Origin: Oscarella lobularis
Taxonomy: Eukaryota > Porifera > Homoscleromorpha > Homosclerophorida > Oscarellidae
DNA length: 64,000 bases
Direction: 5' to 3'
Assembly: GCF_947507565.1 (NCBI RefSeq)
Contig: NC_089181.1
Location: 2,985,614-3,049,613 of the forward strand
Shown here: positions 19,188-30,382 of the stretch, in pieces
Layout: each line of letters opens with the position of its first letter
How positions within the stretch are numbered: position 1 is the stretch's first letter
Notes under the pieces: generated by a model
What the model was told of the DNA's origin: nothing
Database searches by the model: none
Seen by the model: only the letters and a program-made list of their open reading frames with translations
Program-made: the position numbers and the translations under genes

Positions 19188-21185
19188 ATGGGTCGGTCGC
19201 GACTTCTTTTCTATCTCGTCAGCCTTCTCGTCAGCGCCACGAGTGACTATCACAATACGTCGCGTCGAGTTTGCGACGTAAGATCTCCTTCTAGGGTCGC
19301 GAAATCTCCAAGACCTAACCGTTTCCCTTTTTGTTCCCTTTTGGGTGCCACGTCACTTCAGCTGAAGGGCATAGTCGACGACTGCGTTTGCGACGTTGAG
19401 ACGACGAATCGGCTCAACGCCGTTCACATTTATCCGAAGCTAAAGCGGCTGCTCGAACGCGACTACTTTCGATATTTCAAAGCAAGAAACACTATATATA
19501 GAATGTTATTATTTGTCATTCCGACTCCTCCCCCTGGAAGCTTCCTCTCTCTAAACCCTAATTATGACGTAATTTGATCTGACGCGCCCACCGATCTCAC
19601 AATTATTAATTGATACTTCATGTATTTTGGAAAAATCAACTGATGACTTATAGTAGTACTCTTATATAGGTTGACTTGACTAAATCGTGTTTGTTTTGGC
19701 CGGACGACGGTCGCTGCGTTCTTCGCGACTGCAGCGTCGAATCATGTCCCATCGACGAACTCCCCCGCGGTCTCGTCGACGACGGCTACGATTGCGAGCA
19801 CAATAACGAAAAGCAATTTCTCAGCGAAGTCGATCAATCGGTGAGCGAACGCGAACAAGTTGCGTTCGCCACGTGGGACAATCACGACGACGCGGCGCCG
19901 GAAAACTTTTGCGAGTTGGACGACGAGAGATCGGACGCGACTCTCTACGTCGATCTGCTCAAGAATCCCGAACGCTACACGGGCTACGCGGGCGCTTCGC
20001 CTCGTCGCGTCTGGCGATCGATATACGAAGAGAATTGCTTTCCGTAAACGAGAAAAAAAACCGGTCTGATTCTTTATCTATTGCTTTATTTAAGGAATGG
20101 AAGGCCGAAAGTCTATTCCAGGTTTACGCCGAGTGGACTTTGTCGCGAAGAGAGGGTCTTCTATCGGGCTATATCGGGTCTTCATTCCAGTATCAATATA
20201 CATCTCTGTGCAAAGTACTTTCATAAAGGTCGTTTTGGGAGTGTCCGTGTGGTCTTCTTATCTGAGAGGGGGGGTATGCTTTGTTTTAGGAGCTGGACCC
20301 TTTTCGAAACCAACGTGGAGTCCTAATTTGAGTGAATTCAAGCGAAGGTTTGATAGCGAGATGACACGCGGACGAGGTAGCGCAACGTCGTACTCCTCCT
20401 CTTGGCGAGAGCAAGACTTACCGTATTGTTATTGTTTTTTTTCTCCCGCAAGGGCCCGGTTGGCTAAAGAATCTTTACATGATCTATCTTCTCTCGCTGA
20501 GAGCAATCGTCAAAGCTGGATCTTATCTTGAAAAGGAGACGTTCTATACTGGCAACGATGAGGAAGATCGCAGAGTGAAGGAAGACGTTCTGCAGTTGAT
20601 AGAGTCGGCAAGGTGAGAAACGGCATCTCGTCACTATAGAGACAGAGTGACGCGTTGTCTTCTATTTAGATCGTGTCCTGGAACGTTTGACGAGTCAGAT
20701 ATGTTTAGAGGGGAGTCGGCTTCTCTCAAAGTGAGACGTCGTCGCGATGTTTCTCTTTGTCTTTGATTGGTGATTTCTTAGGAGGAATTTCGATTGCACT
20801 TTCGCAATATTTCTCGCATTATGGATTGCGTCGGTTGCGACAAGTGTAAACTATGGGGAAAACTTCAGGCAAGAGGAAGGAACGTCGTAGAAACGACATC
20901 TTTTCATTTCTTTTTTTTCGTTAGACTCTAGGTATTGGCACTGGATTGAAGATTCTCTTCTCGTGGGAGCTGGATCAATCCCGAAATGTCACTCAACGAT
21001 TCCAGCTGCGCCGGAACGAAATCGTTGCTCTATTCAACGTTTTAGGAAGGCAAGCGAGCGAGGCGTCATCAGTACAGAGTCCTATTCTCATTTTTTATCA
21101 CTGTAGATTTTCGAGCAGTATTAATGCATTAAAAACATTTAGAAAACTCGAAGAGGTAATAAATATACGGCCAAAATTAACATGA
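19188..21185 (+). CDS. ERO1: ER oxidoreductin 1 (thiol oxidase)
   Basis: Ten exons: 19188-19277, 19362-19481, 19670-20043, 20095-20228, 20290-20376, 20453-20612, 20670-20730, 20782-20868, 20925-21049 and 21107-21185. A signal peptide is followed by [14 protein letters not shown], the shuttle-type cysteines in [55 protein letters not shown] and the active [14 protein letters not shown] (CxxCxxC). ERO1 uses FAD to re-oxid­ise protein disulfide isomerase in the ER lumen and passes electrons to oxygen. Three of its nine introns have GC donors (GCAAGA, GCAAGA, GCAAGC), each placed by conserved flanking residues. The last of these is 57 bp, in frame and stop-free. Start lies 91 bp after the RINT1 stop. 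Confidence 0.9.
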
Positions 21186-21627
21186 CTATATAAGTGATAT
21201 GATGGAAAGGAAGAAGAAAAAGGCTCAACGTGAAAGCAGCCTTACTGAGCGACTAACGATTGAACGTGTAATTCTATTTATGTATTTCTTTAGAGATAGC
21301 TCCCGAATAGACATTTTCTGTACGCGCGCAAAGTAGCGTTCGTCTCCCTCTTCTTTTTCCCGTTGATCTAACGAACGCGTTGGGGATTTTGAAGTGGACT
21401 TCATAGTCTCTCCTTCATAGACTATGTATGGGTGCGTGGGTTTATCTGACAGCACGGTTAGAATACAGTACGATTGGTTGGTTGTGACCGTGGCAATCAA
21501 TTGTCTTTTTTGGGGAGAATTGGCTCTAAATTTCCTATAAGCTGCGTCCCAAAATTGCTGAATCCTTTTTTTCTTCTGACTCTCCTAGTTGTCAATGAAA
21601 TCTACGTAGAGAAAAAAAACACGTCTA
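21186..21627. other. Convergent spacer, ERO1 and MAM-like gene
   Basis: Space between two converging genes, presumably overlapping 3' UTRs. No reading frame with splice support was seen on either strand. Confidence 0.5.
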
Positions 21628-23081
21628 TTAAAAAACCTCAAAGATGCAGCGCGTCTCACCGCATGGCATGTATTTTGTCTCGGCGTGAAACCCAATGTTA
21701 TCAATAGCAAGGGGACTACTGAAAGCGCCGCCCTGAAACTGGACGCTGAAGCGCGAGCAAAAGCTTTCGGTAATGAACTTGTGCAGATGAATACACTTGG
21801 TGCCCGAATATCGATAGGGCGATACCTTGAAATTACGCACGTCGTAGTTCTGATATTCACTCTTTAGAAGCATGTAAGGTCGCGCCGTCAACGACTCGCA
21901 CAGCGCGCCGACGACGATCTGATGAAGTCCGTACGCTTGGAAATCGTAGCCGAAGCTGAGAATCTTGTTATTCGGATGATGGATCAGCGTCGGCGTGCCA
22001 AATACACCCACGGCCACTTCGCTGCTATTGCGAGGGTTCAGCGTGAGAGCATTGCCTAGTGCATGGAACGACTAAAGATGACAAGACAAAAAAGGAGATG
22101 TTTGTCTTACCTAGGGGAGGTGCAACGGCTCTTTTTGCTGGCGGAGGCAAGCCCGTGGCGGTCGGCGACGGCGGCGGCGGCGTCGTCTCGTTGAACTCCG
22201 TGAAACCGGAACTTTGCATGCATGGTATGCAAATCGAATAATTGCACTGGCGATGCTTTTCTTCGATGAGCAACGGAGTGCCAAGGCCGTCGAGGACTGG
22301 GTTGCCGCTCGCTGGAACTTTGCTCACTTTCCACCTCTGCAGTCCGCACGCGTCGTTTCGGAAGCCGCAATCGCCCTCGTCAAAGTTGCACGACGCATTT
22401 GTCTTGGAATAGAAAACTAGAAAGAAAGGAAGTGCAATCTCCTTCTCGCGAGAGTCGAACGATATAAATACAAACGTGGATCATAGCTGCCTAGGCACGA
22501 TTCAAAGTTGCCAAAGTCAACCTTTCTCACTGTGACCGTTCCCGGGCTACCCGCGACGGTCACCTGCAATTCAACGCGAAAGAGACGGCAGAGTTTGGAC
22601 GTTGCCGGATTGCGGTAATCGAATAATTCTATGCAGCTCGTTTTCTCATATCCGGAGTGCGACGAGCCCAAGACGTGAGATTGCCATTCCGCGGCGCGAC
22701 GACGACCCGACGTCCAGACGCAATATTGTCGATAGAATAACGTGGCCATCGTCGCGGTATTGGAGGTTGAAGTGACGGTATATTTCAGAATCATTTTGCT
22801 GGTCAATTCGGATCGAATGAGTACGGGCGAATAGACGTGCTTTTGACTCCGGTCCGAGAAGGAAAAGGATCCCTGGCCATGTTGATGCATAAAACGTCTG
22901 CTTGATGTTGTAGTTTTGCTCTTGCTCCTGCCTGACCACGATGACTGGGTCTTTGTACCTGATGAAGTTTCATATTTTGCTGAAGCCTGGTGGATAGATT
23001 GCATAAGGCCTTACCACACCATAGAAAACCGCTTCCTATTTGCAAACTAATGCAAAAGGCCAAAACCTGCAGGATCGTCAT
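21628..23081 (-). CDS. Secreted protein with MAM-like cysteine modules
   Basis: Four exons: 23015-23081, 22476-22979, 22111-22416 and 21628-22055. Exon 1 from ATG 23081 is a signal peptide (MTILQVLAFCISLQIGSGF). The first intron is only 35 bp (GTAAGG to CTTCAG). The protein has paired cysteines, a segment that resembles a MAM start (CNFDEGDCGFRNDACGLQRW) and a MAM-like end (FSSPLAIDNIGF, then a Cys). Another beta-rich end (VTVRKVDFGNFESC) closes the second exon. A Pro-rich stretch sits in the middle. There is no membrane segment. It is probably an extracellular adhesion or matrix protein; the MAM assignment is tentative. Confidence 0.55.
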
Positions 23082-23288
23082 GCGAGCAGGATGTGTTACC
23101 AAACTGACCAGAAAGGGCTTAGCAAGGCTCACTTATATTGCTAGACAAAGATTGTGGCTAGGAGAAATAAGGCGACAGGACACCCACGGTTATGACTGCA
23201 AATTAGAAACCGCCTTCACAACCGTACCGTAATAGACCAAAGGCGAGCTATATCTAATATCTATTAATTCATAATATATTCAGATATT

Positions 23289-23969
23289 TCAATCGATCGT
23301 ATACATAACGTCTGTTCTCAAGATGTACTTCGTGCCGGACGCGAGTCGAATGCCCTCGTGTAGCGTGTTCGGGGACGTCTGCCGAAAGACGACGCATCGA
23401 CCGGCTTTGGGAACGACGTCGAATCTCGTACGAACGTCGCCGCGATCGCCGTAGACGAGAAACTTGGTCGCACCGCCTTCGAAATCTTCGCCCATGTCAT
23501 TGAGATAGAACATGCACGTGTAGAGACTTCGTAGGGTCGGCGACAGGTGCACTTCGCCGTCTCGGTGCCGACCGAAGTAGTGGTCCTTGAAGTAGCGACA
23601 TACGCGGAAGCGACTGTTGAGCCCTTTCACCGTCCACGTTTTGCCGTCGACGTCGACGCGACGCGGCGCGTAGGCGCCCACTCGTTTCCACAGGAAATCG
23701 GCGAGATCTTCGTCGTCTGTCATCATGCGATCGTTGAAACGATTGACGTACATGTGACAGAAGGCTCGCGCGTCTTCGAAGCCGCTCGTTTCGCACGCTT
23801 TGACGATGCGCTGGCACTCGTCGCGAGCGAGGCAGTTGCTCAGCAGCCAGCCTTCGTCGGGAATTATCTCCTTGCACGTGATGTCCGATGAAATCTGTTG
23901 GGATTCGCTCGAAGCGAAACAGGATTCGAAGATGGGCGGATGGCGTTGACCGTCGTCATCGTAAGCCAT
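23289..23969 (-). CDS. 2-oxoglutarate/Fe(II) oxygenase, prolyl 4-hydroxylase type
   Basis: Single exon of 226 codons. The first ATG in frame is at 23969; the frame is open further upstream but only with non-ATG codons. The double-stranded beta-helix fold is marked by FGRHRDGEVH (iron ligands His and Asp), CMFYLND, FEGGATKF, RCVVFRQTSPNTLHEG (distal His ligand) and KYILRTDVMY (Arg or Lys for 2-oxoglutarate). This is the P4H/procollagen lysine hydroxylase-like catalytic domain. No signal peptide or ER retention signal is seen, so it may act in the cytosol or nucleus. The substrate is unknown. It is divergent from SAC3D1, 195 bp between start codons. Confidence 0.8.
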   Translation of the reverse strand: MAYDDDGQRHPPIFESCFASSESQQISSDITCKEIIPDEGWLLSNCLARDECQRIVKACETSGFEDARAFCHMYVNRFNDRMMTDDEDLADFLWKRVGAYAPRRVDVDGKTWTVKGLNSRFRVCRYFKDHYFGRHRDGEVHLSPTLRSLYTCMFYLNDMGEDFEGGATKFLVYGDRGDVRTRFDVVPKAGRCVVFRQTSPNTLHEGIRLASGTKYILRTDVMYTID

Positions 23970-24164
23970 CTTGCCTTGCCTTGCCTCTCGCAAGTCTGTA
24001 GACTCGAACGTTAGCTCAGAGCTATTATCACCTGAATTTTCTGCTGTCCAAAGCACAATTATGTCACCAGTTGCCACGTTCGCAACTTTGACGAAGGGGC
24101 TATAAATAGTTTTGTTTTGACATTGTCGTCATGAAGAGGCTAAAGTACGCTAGCTTTTCTGAAA

Positions 24165-25860
24165 ATGAATCCTTGGCCCGCTGTCGTGGGCATTTGCTCA
24201 GCTATGTGCGCCGACGAGGAAGTCCGCAGGTCTTCGCGCAATCAGAAGTGGCGCATAACGCATTCTTTTCATTCCAGGCGAAAAGCTGAAAAGCGACGGC
24301 ACGTTCTAGAACGTTGCACGAGGTATGCATATCTCCCTCTCCACTAGTTGACTCAAACATGCATTGGACGCGACTAGCGGAGATATTCGAATGGTAAAAG
24401 AGTATCGACGATCGGCCGCTGGTGTCGACCTCTGCAATTCTCGTCATCTTCGAACGATTGAAGCTCTTCTTATGACCTCGGATTATTTAATCGATAAGTA
24501 TATGTGCTCGTCCAGTCTCTAGTCTGCTTTAGACAGTCTGGCAAATTTTTTAGCATTCTTGACAGGAAGGACGTTTCGTGGCCTGTCGTCTATGAATTTG
24601 TGGCCGATCGTTTTCGCAGCATTCTTCAGGACATAACTATTCAGGTTTAATTAATTCAAACAAAGAGCGCTATAGTATATTTGTAACTGAAACTATAGAG
24701 ACTTTGTTGTGAAACAACGGCAGGCATAGTGCTACGATGCCTACGTTTCTTTATTTATGCTGGATACCGGTGACATCAAAAATTGACTTTTTTTTCAGTG
24801 GCATCTATATCTTTATCTCTCAGACTTGGCACGTCTTGGCCCGGGTTTCAAGCAAAGCTGAATGGGGACATGATTCAACAATGTATCTCTCAACTGTTGT
24901 TCTGCTATGATGGCAGTTCAGTTCACTCATGCAGGTACCTTTTAGCATATCTTTACCGGATCCGCGTGCAGAACTTTATTAGATGTCAGAATGAATGGGC
25001 AGAATTTGCAGCTATCTATCTTCTCTACAACTTGGGTACACTTTTAGAGTAGGTCACTATTATTATCGTTTTTGTTTAGTGCTGGTTTGCTAGATTCATC
25101 TGAACCTTGTCTCTACATTCTGTCTCAGCCAACAAAACGGCGGTAATTCGATTGATTAATTCCAGTTATGTGCACCTAAGATTTATATAATGCGGTTTCT
25201 TTCATTCACCAGACAACATCCTCTCATTTCTCTTGCCTTTAAAATCTTTTTGGCAAAGACGACTAGAAATTACGTTCGATTTTTCCGCCTCGTTGATCAA
25301 CTGCCTGCCGCGTGCCTGTCCTGTGCCATTCATAGGCACGTTAAAAAATTTCACAGGTGAAAAAACAAAGCCATGTGCAAGTGTAAAGCGCACGAATCTC
25401 ATTGGCACAGACTTGCACTGAAAGTGATGAACACTGGATACAGCATGAAGAATTGTCTTTACCCACTAAAGTGACTGCATTTTCATCACGCTTTTCTTGG
25501 CTGAATCTATTTGTAGGAATCTTGCCACCATTTTGGCATTAGAGTCCGAAGAAGAAGCTGGGGCACTCTGTGCAGAGCATGGCAAGACGGCGCTGATCGT
25601 TTAGCTTATTTTATGTGAGGGTGACCAGTTACTACTTTCAGGCATAGAAGTCAAGGAAGGATCGGCCATCTTTCAGAAAGGAAGCTACCAAGAAAGCTCG
25701 AAAAAGGTACGGTACAACGCTATAACAACAAATTCTTTTTTTCACTACATATACTAATTCTTGACAGGATCCATTATCCAGGTACAGTTTTATCGATAAA
25801 TTTTTGACAGACGACGTAAAAATTTTTGATATCATCAAAGGACATTTTAGCAAAAAATAG
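24165..25860 (+). CDS. SAC3D1: SAC3 domain-containing protein 1 (SAC3D1/SHD1)
   Basis: Thirteen exons: 24165-24229, 24278-24322, 24378-24497, 24554-24644, 24699-24769, 24824-24934, 24983-25035, 25094-25142, 25213-25356, 25411-25470, 25517-25581, 25642-25706 and 25768-25860. Family marks in order: VGICSAMCADEE (like the N-terminal CPxMCP element), VKEYRRSAAG, EFVADRFRSILQD, FFIYAGYRL, AIYLLYNLG, CLYILSQP, NYVRFFRL, LALESEEEAGALCAEHGIEV and a basic C-terminus. SAC3/GANP proteins act in mRNA export; the SAC3D1 branch is linked to centrosome duplication. The junction CATG/GCAAGA before GIEV needs a GC donor; reading on would hit a stop. Its stop codon is 15 bp from that of COA6 on the other strand. 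Confidence 0.85.
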
Positions 25861-25875
25861 CAAATTTCTAAATTA

Positions 25876-26177
25876 TTATTCTTCGTTTTCAAGCTTAAAA
25901 CCCTCGGTATTCAGTTTCTCTTTGTATTTGCTGTAGTTTCTCTGCCGAGCGAAATACGCGATCTGAAATGTACCCTAGCGTGCTCGTCTCGTCCGATTAG
26001 AACTTCTGCTCAGCTTACCCAGGCTGACGGGCACGCCGATTCGTACAGCCTCCTCAAGTCGTCGCACGATTTCGTGCCGCTATCGAGGCAACCGTAAAAA
26101 GCATCACGTGCCTCGTGGCAAAGTAATCTCTCCGACTTGTTCAATGCTCCACGACGCCCGGTCTCCGATGACGCCAT
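25876..26177 (-). CDS. COA6: Cytochrome c oxidase assembly factor 6
   Basis: Two exons: 26019-26177 and 25876-25962, 80-odd residues as usual for the family. Starts MASSETGRRGALNKSERLL. The twin-Cys motif is complete: CHEARDAFYGC (CX9C) and CDDLRRLYESAC (CX10C), followed by the intron, IAYFARQRNYSKYKEKL and an acidic end. COA6 is a small protein of the mitochondrial intermembrane space that helps deliver copper to COX2 during complex IV assembly. Divergent from cofilin with 131 bp between start codons, and tail-to-tail with SAC3D1. Confidence 0.93.
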
Positions 26178-26308
26178 TACCGGAAATTACGGGACTTCTA
26201 ACAGTCGAGTTCACCTTGACCATATATGGTCTTCGGTGCGTGCATGCGTCATCAAGTGACCACGCTCTTAGATCATTCTTGCGATCGTCTCCCTTACAAG
26301 CAGCAGTC

Positions 26309-27005
26309 ATGGTTCGTCGATCGTGTCGTCTCGACCGTGCAAACAGCGTTTTTCCTCCTTTCTAGGCGATGTCAGGCATTGAAGTCAACGAAGAGGTCGT
26401 GACGACTTTCGCGAAGCTAAAGAATACATCGGGCGCCGGCAGAATCAAGATGATTGAAATGCGCATTTCGGATAGCGGAAAGGAGGTTATCGTCGAAAGC
26501 TCAGAACTCCGAGCCGACGGTCACACGCCGGAGAAAGAGAAAGAGTGCTGGGAGGCATTTCTTGCCAAACTGCCTCCAAAGGAGCCACGCTGGTTTGTGT
26601 ATGACTACAGCTACAAAAAAGATGATGGGCTAAGAGAAAAAATCTTATTTGTTCACTGGTAAGTGAGACCCCCTTGGCAAACATAAATGTATGCCAAGCT
26701 AACTTTGGTTAGTTGAGATCAGACTACGCGTTATTCCTAATGTGGAGATCTTAGCCAGATTTGCACAGTGTGTAGATCGTGACTGTTTTAGTAAATAGAG
26801 AGGGGGACCACAGGCAGATGAATAAGTGGAATACTGTATTAGGGCTCCGGATGAGGCACCTGTCAAAAAGAAGATGTTGGCTGCTAGCACCAAGGAAGCA
26901 ATCAAGAAGAAATTAACGGGTTTGCATGTCATTGTGGAGGCAAGTGCGATGGGCGACGTCAGTTTTGAAGAAGTGGACGCAAAAGTGAGAGCGTCCTCAA
27001 AGTAG
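26309..27005 (+). CDS. Cofilin / actin-depolymerising factor
   Basis: Three exons: 26309-26311, 26366-26658 and 26843-27005. Exon 1 is just the ATG codon, followed by a 54-bp intron (26312-26365), then AMSGIEVNEEV. A split immediately after the initiator codon is also known in vertebrate cofilin genes. If that exon is not used, the in-frame ATG at 26369 serves. The ADF-H fold is marked by SGIEVNEEVVTTFAKLK, PRWFVYDYSY, KILFVHWAPDEAPVKKKMLAAST and KEAIKKKLTGL. Cofilin severs and depolymerises actin filaments in the cytosol; Ser next to the N-terminus (MS-G) is the usual LIM-kinase target. Confidence 0.92.
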
Positions 27006-27128
27006 GATGCAACTTACGTTCTTCTGCACTCGTCTTATTGTTTTCGTTGTTCCTTCTTTTTTTTGCTTGTTTTTCGTGTGAGTGCATATGATCTCTACCA
27101 AAATCTATGGTACTGTACGTCGCATCGC

Positions 27129-28726
27129 ATGCGCGAGCATCCAGCCAGCCACGCCTCCCCTTCTATGGACGCGTACGACGTTCGTCGAACGAACTCGTCG
27201 ACGAGCGCTCCGACGAGCACTCCGACGAGCACTGTTAGTACGGTTACGGCAGCGTCGATCGACCTTCCGTCGCAGGTGCGCGTCGCCGTCACAATATTCT
27301 ACGTTATCGTCTACGGCCTCCTCTTCGTCGGAATCGCCTATCAACTCGCTCTCATCTTCTATCATCGTTACAAGAAACTCGCTTATCGGACCGTATTCGT
27401 CGCGCTCTGTCTCGCCTGGGCTTTACTGCGCGTAATCATGTTCGCCTTGTATTTCGACCTGAACGTCTGTACGGTTGCCTACGATTTACCAGTCGTCGCC
27501 TATTGGCTACTCTACGCGCTACCCGTTTGCCTCCAGTTCGCCACACTCTCGCTCTTTGCTCACTACTATATAGCGGTACGTAGTGTCGTCGGAGAAGCGC
27601 GTCGTAATTTTTTTTTTTCTTGGCCCTGTTCCAGGTTGTAAATAAAGGTGGGCGGGAATTACGTCAAAGAGAGGGCGGCGGCGACGAACCGTCGCGTTGC
27701 TGTCGAATGTCATCTTCGTCTTTTAATGCGATCGTATGGGCGCTTCTTTTGGCGATTTTTGTCGCGGTGAACACGACGTGCTGCGTGCTAACCTACGCCG
27801 ACTACAACTCACTTCGAAAGAAGTCCATGGGCGTCATCAGGCCGGGCACCGTTTCTCCGTACGTCTATCCGATTTTGCGAGTCGGAATAACGGAGGGGCT
27901 CTTTCTTCTCGTCGCCGTCACAATCAGCGTTTGCATAGTGAAGGTGAGAAGAGAAAGTTGGCCCGACAGTTTTGAAATGAAAAGCGAAATAGCCCCCAAA
28001 GCGCTCATTTTAGTTTAGTTTCAATTTTTTTGTTTCTCTAGATTGCTAGGAGTTCTGGTCTCAAGCGAACACTTGAAAGCGAGGTTTGTACGCAGAGAGT
28101 TTTGGGCGGCAATTGAAATGTTTGTCACAGGGAATGTCAGCTGTGCAGTCGACGGCGATTGTCTTGGTTCTGCTCTTTCTAACGAGAATTGCGTATAATA
28201 TCGTAGCAACTAAAACTACACTTGGCGTCAATTCGAAAGGATATAATTGGCCCATAGTGGCAGATGAGGTGAGTGCCATTAATTAATTAAACACATTGAC
28301 CTTATTCTATTTCTCAAGGCGGACTATGGGGGCGACGTTGGGACAGGCTACATCATATTTGGCGTTGTGCTGTTTGTCTGGGAGTACTTACCTACCGTAG
28401 CTGTCATCGTTCATTTTCGAGTCAAGAGACCTCCCGCTGTACAAGTACGTTTTTCTCGTTTTCTTTCGCTTTAATAACGCAATGGGTTCTCTCAGAGAGA
28501 AGATGTTATTCCGCCTGTCAGTCAGTCATACTTTAAAAAGCCTTCCGAGAGAAGACCCCTGCTGAGTTCAGGAAGGTAAGAGACAGGTTCCATTATTAAT
28601 TAATTGAGCTGTATACATGTTTACATAGCCGTCCTCTCTAGATCATTACCTGCCAGGAATTATTCTCCAGCATCCTCAATACATTCATCCCTATCCGTTA
28701 CATCCGCTCACTCCATAAACGTCTGA
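27129..28726 (+). CDS. GPR137: GPR137-family seven-TM lysosomal protein
   Basis: Seven exons: 27129-27575, 27635-27943, 28042-28083, 28131-28268, 28319-28444, 28496-28575 and 28642-28726. A Ser/Thr-rich N-terminus is followed by TM segments with family signatures YGLLFVGIAYQLALIF, LAYRTVFVALCLAWALLR, VVAYWLLYALPVCLQF, LFAHYYIAVV, YPILRVGITEGLFLL, STAIVLVLLFLTRIAYN and YIIFGVVLFVWEYLPT, ending in a Ser-rich tail. GPR137 proteins sit on lysosomes and modulate mTORC1 through Rag GTPases in mammals; they are distinct from class A receptors. An alternative start is ATG 27165 (MDAYDVRR). Begins 123 bp after the cofilin stop. Confidence 0.88.
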
Positions 28727-29019
28727 TCAAACGCAGTAGCTTTGGGTGGGTGGGTGGGTGCGTTTCTTTTAGTGCATTGTAAGCTAGCTAGCAAGCAAGA
28801 TGGTTGCCACGAAATGAAACCAATCACGCTTCTTAAATTTGTATATTTTGTAAAAAATTTATCAATACAGAATTTCACAAATACTTGCAAGGCGTTTTCT
28901 GTGACCCCTGAAACCAAACGCAGTGTAGTGTAATTGGTATGGCCATATGTACGTTTGTACAACTCAAAAAATGGCTCTAAGCGTTTCTTAGATTATGATG
29001 ATGATGGTCATCATCATCA

Positions 29020-30103
29020 TCATCGACCAACTTTCCCAAGACGCTGATCTGTCTTTGGATTGGCTGTAAGTTTCTGCACGGCTACAATAACCTCATTGAT
29101 TTTTGTCTGTAATTCACGCAGTTCAGCTATGTGCAAAATGCGCAGCACTTTGGCTGCGTTTCTTAGAACCGGATCTGGAATCAATAGAAAAGAAGATGCG
29201 TGTGCACTGACAAATTGCGTTACCTGATAAATCGAAACCTAACTCTGTGTCGGCCAGTGGCACACTTTCAAGCTTCTGCACCAAAGAAATAGCGAGCCAC
29301 GTTTGCGTTACGTTGTGTTCCCATCTTACGTTTCCCTGTTTCTCTCGTCGACTTTTCTTGTCTGCTTTAGCTTGATCTCGAGCTTGAGGGGACAACTGCT
29401 GCTCAACGAGTAGAGCGACGGCTTGAAACAGTTTCAAGTGATTGGTGTGTGCTGGCAAATCAAATAGCTTGGCAAGCGAGGTCGCACCGGCCTTGAAGTC
29501 AGTACTGTCCACTAGAGAACAGAACAATAATAAAACATTTAGGTTCTATGCAAGAAAGAGCACCATCAAATCGATGCTGTTGCTGCTGCTGCTGCTCAGA
29601 GCTTTGACTCGTCGTCTTTCCTACACTAGCTACGATTTCTGATGTCTTTGTCAGCTCCTCGGCTAGTGGAAAGGTGTTTTACGTGGTTTGAATGATACGA
29701 ACTGATTACCGTTGTCTGCGTACTCTAGTCGGACAGCGTGACCTAGGAGCCAGTCCATGATGCTTGTTCTATCGGATTCTTCAAATGGAAACTCTAAATC
29801 AGCTAGATACTGATAAAGAAGATGAAGAAGATACGGTCGGAGGAAGTCGTTCAAAAGTAACGTACTTTGCTAAAAGCTGGCGTCCACGCGTCGCTTTTTA
29901 TGTCTCGCAAGGCTTTTCGATCTTCGGGCTTGTAGTGGCGTATTTTTTGATCTTCCAACCAGACGACAAGAGCGCGAAAGTCGTTCTCCTCTGAAGGCGG
30001 GCCATCGGTTACCCCGAAAAAGGCCCCGCTAGGATTTCTTACTCGAAACGTCAACAGAATCAACCGAATGATGTTTCAGACATTGCAGCTTTCGACGAAA
30101 CAT
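29020..30103 (-). CDS. RTRAF: RNA transcription, translation and transport factor (RTRAF, CLE7)
   Basis: Seven exons: 30043-30103, 29866-29990, 29710-29809, 29564-29662, 29330-29511, 29224-29275 and 29020-29174. The start MFRRKLQCLKHH matches the family N-terminus. Further marks are DFRALVVWLEDQKIRHYK, MDWLLGHAVRLEY, a CAG/CAA tract coding poly-Gln, DFKAGATSLAKLF, ELGFDLSDPVLRNAAKVLR, ILHIAELRELQTKINE and the terminal LGKVGR. RTRAF belongs to the tRNA-splicing ligase complex (with RTCB and DDX1) and to kinesin-bound RNA granules, and shuttles between nucleus and cytoplasm. The intron at 29276-29329 is 54 bp, in frame and without a stop, so it would be missed by simple ORF reading. Confidence 0.9.
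29581..29600 (-). repeat. CAG repeat in RTRAF exon 4
   Basis: The (ctg)n run on the plus strand codes a short poly-Gln tract in RTRAF on the minus strand. Confidence 0.8.
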
Positions 30104-30382
30104 TCTCGATGAAAGTGTTCTTGCACGAAGGCGTGAAAAAGCGCGCGCTAGGACGCGCTCTCGTGCGCCAGAAAAAAAAGTCACTATAGACTAAGTAAGA
30201 CAACATTCCAAATCTACACCAAACACTAAACGGCATAAAAAACGCATATTTTCAGAAAAAGCGCGCTTTTCGCTCCGGGTCTATGCTCCGGGCAATTAAA
30301 ACCATCGAACGTCCCGGAGTCTTGTACACGTTGGCTAGTGGCTAGAAAGTGATTGAGGACGTCATAATCGCAAATCGCTACC

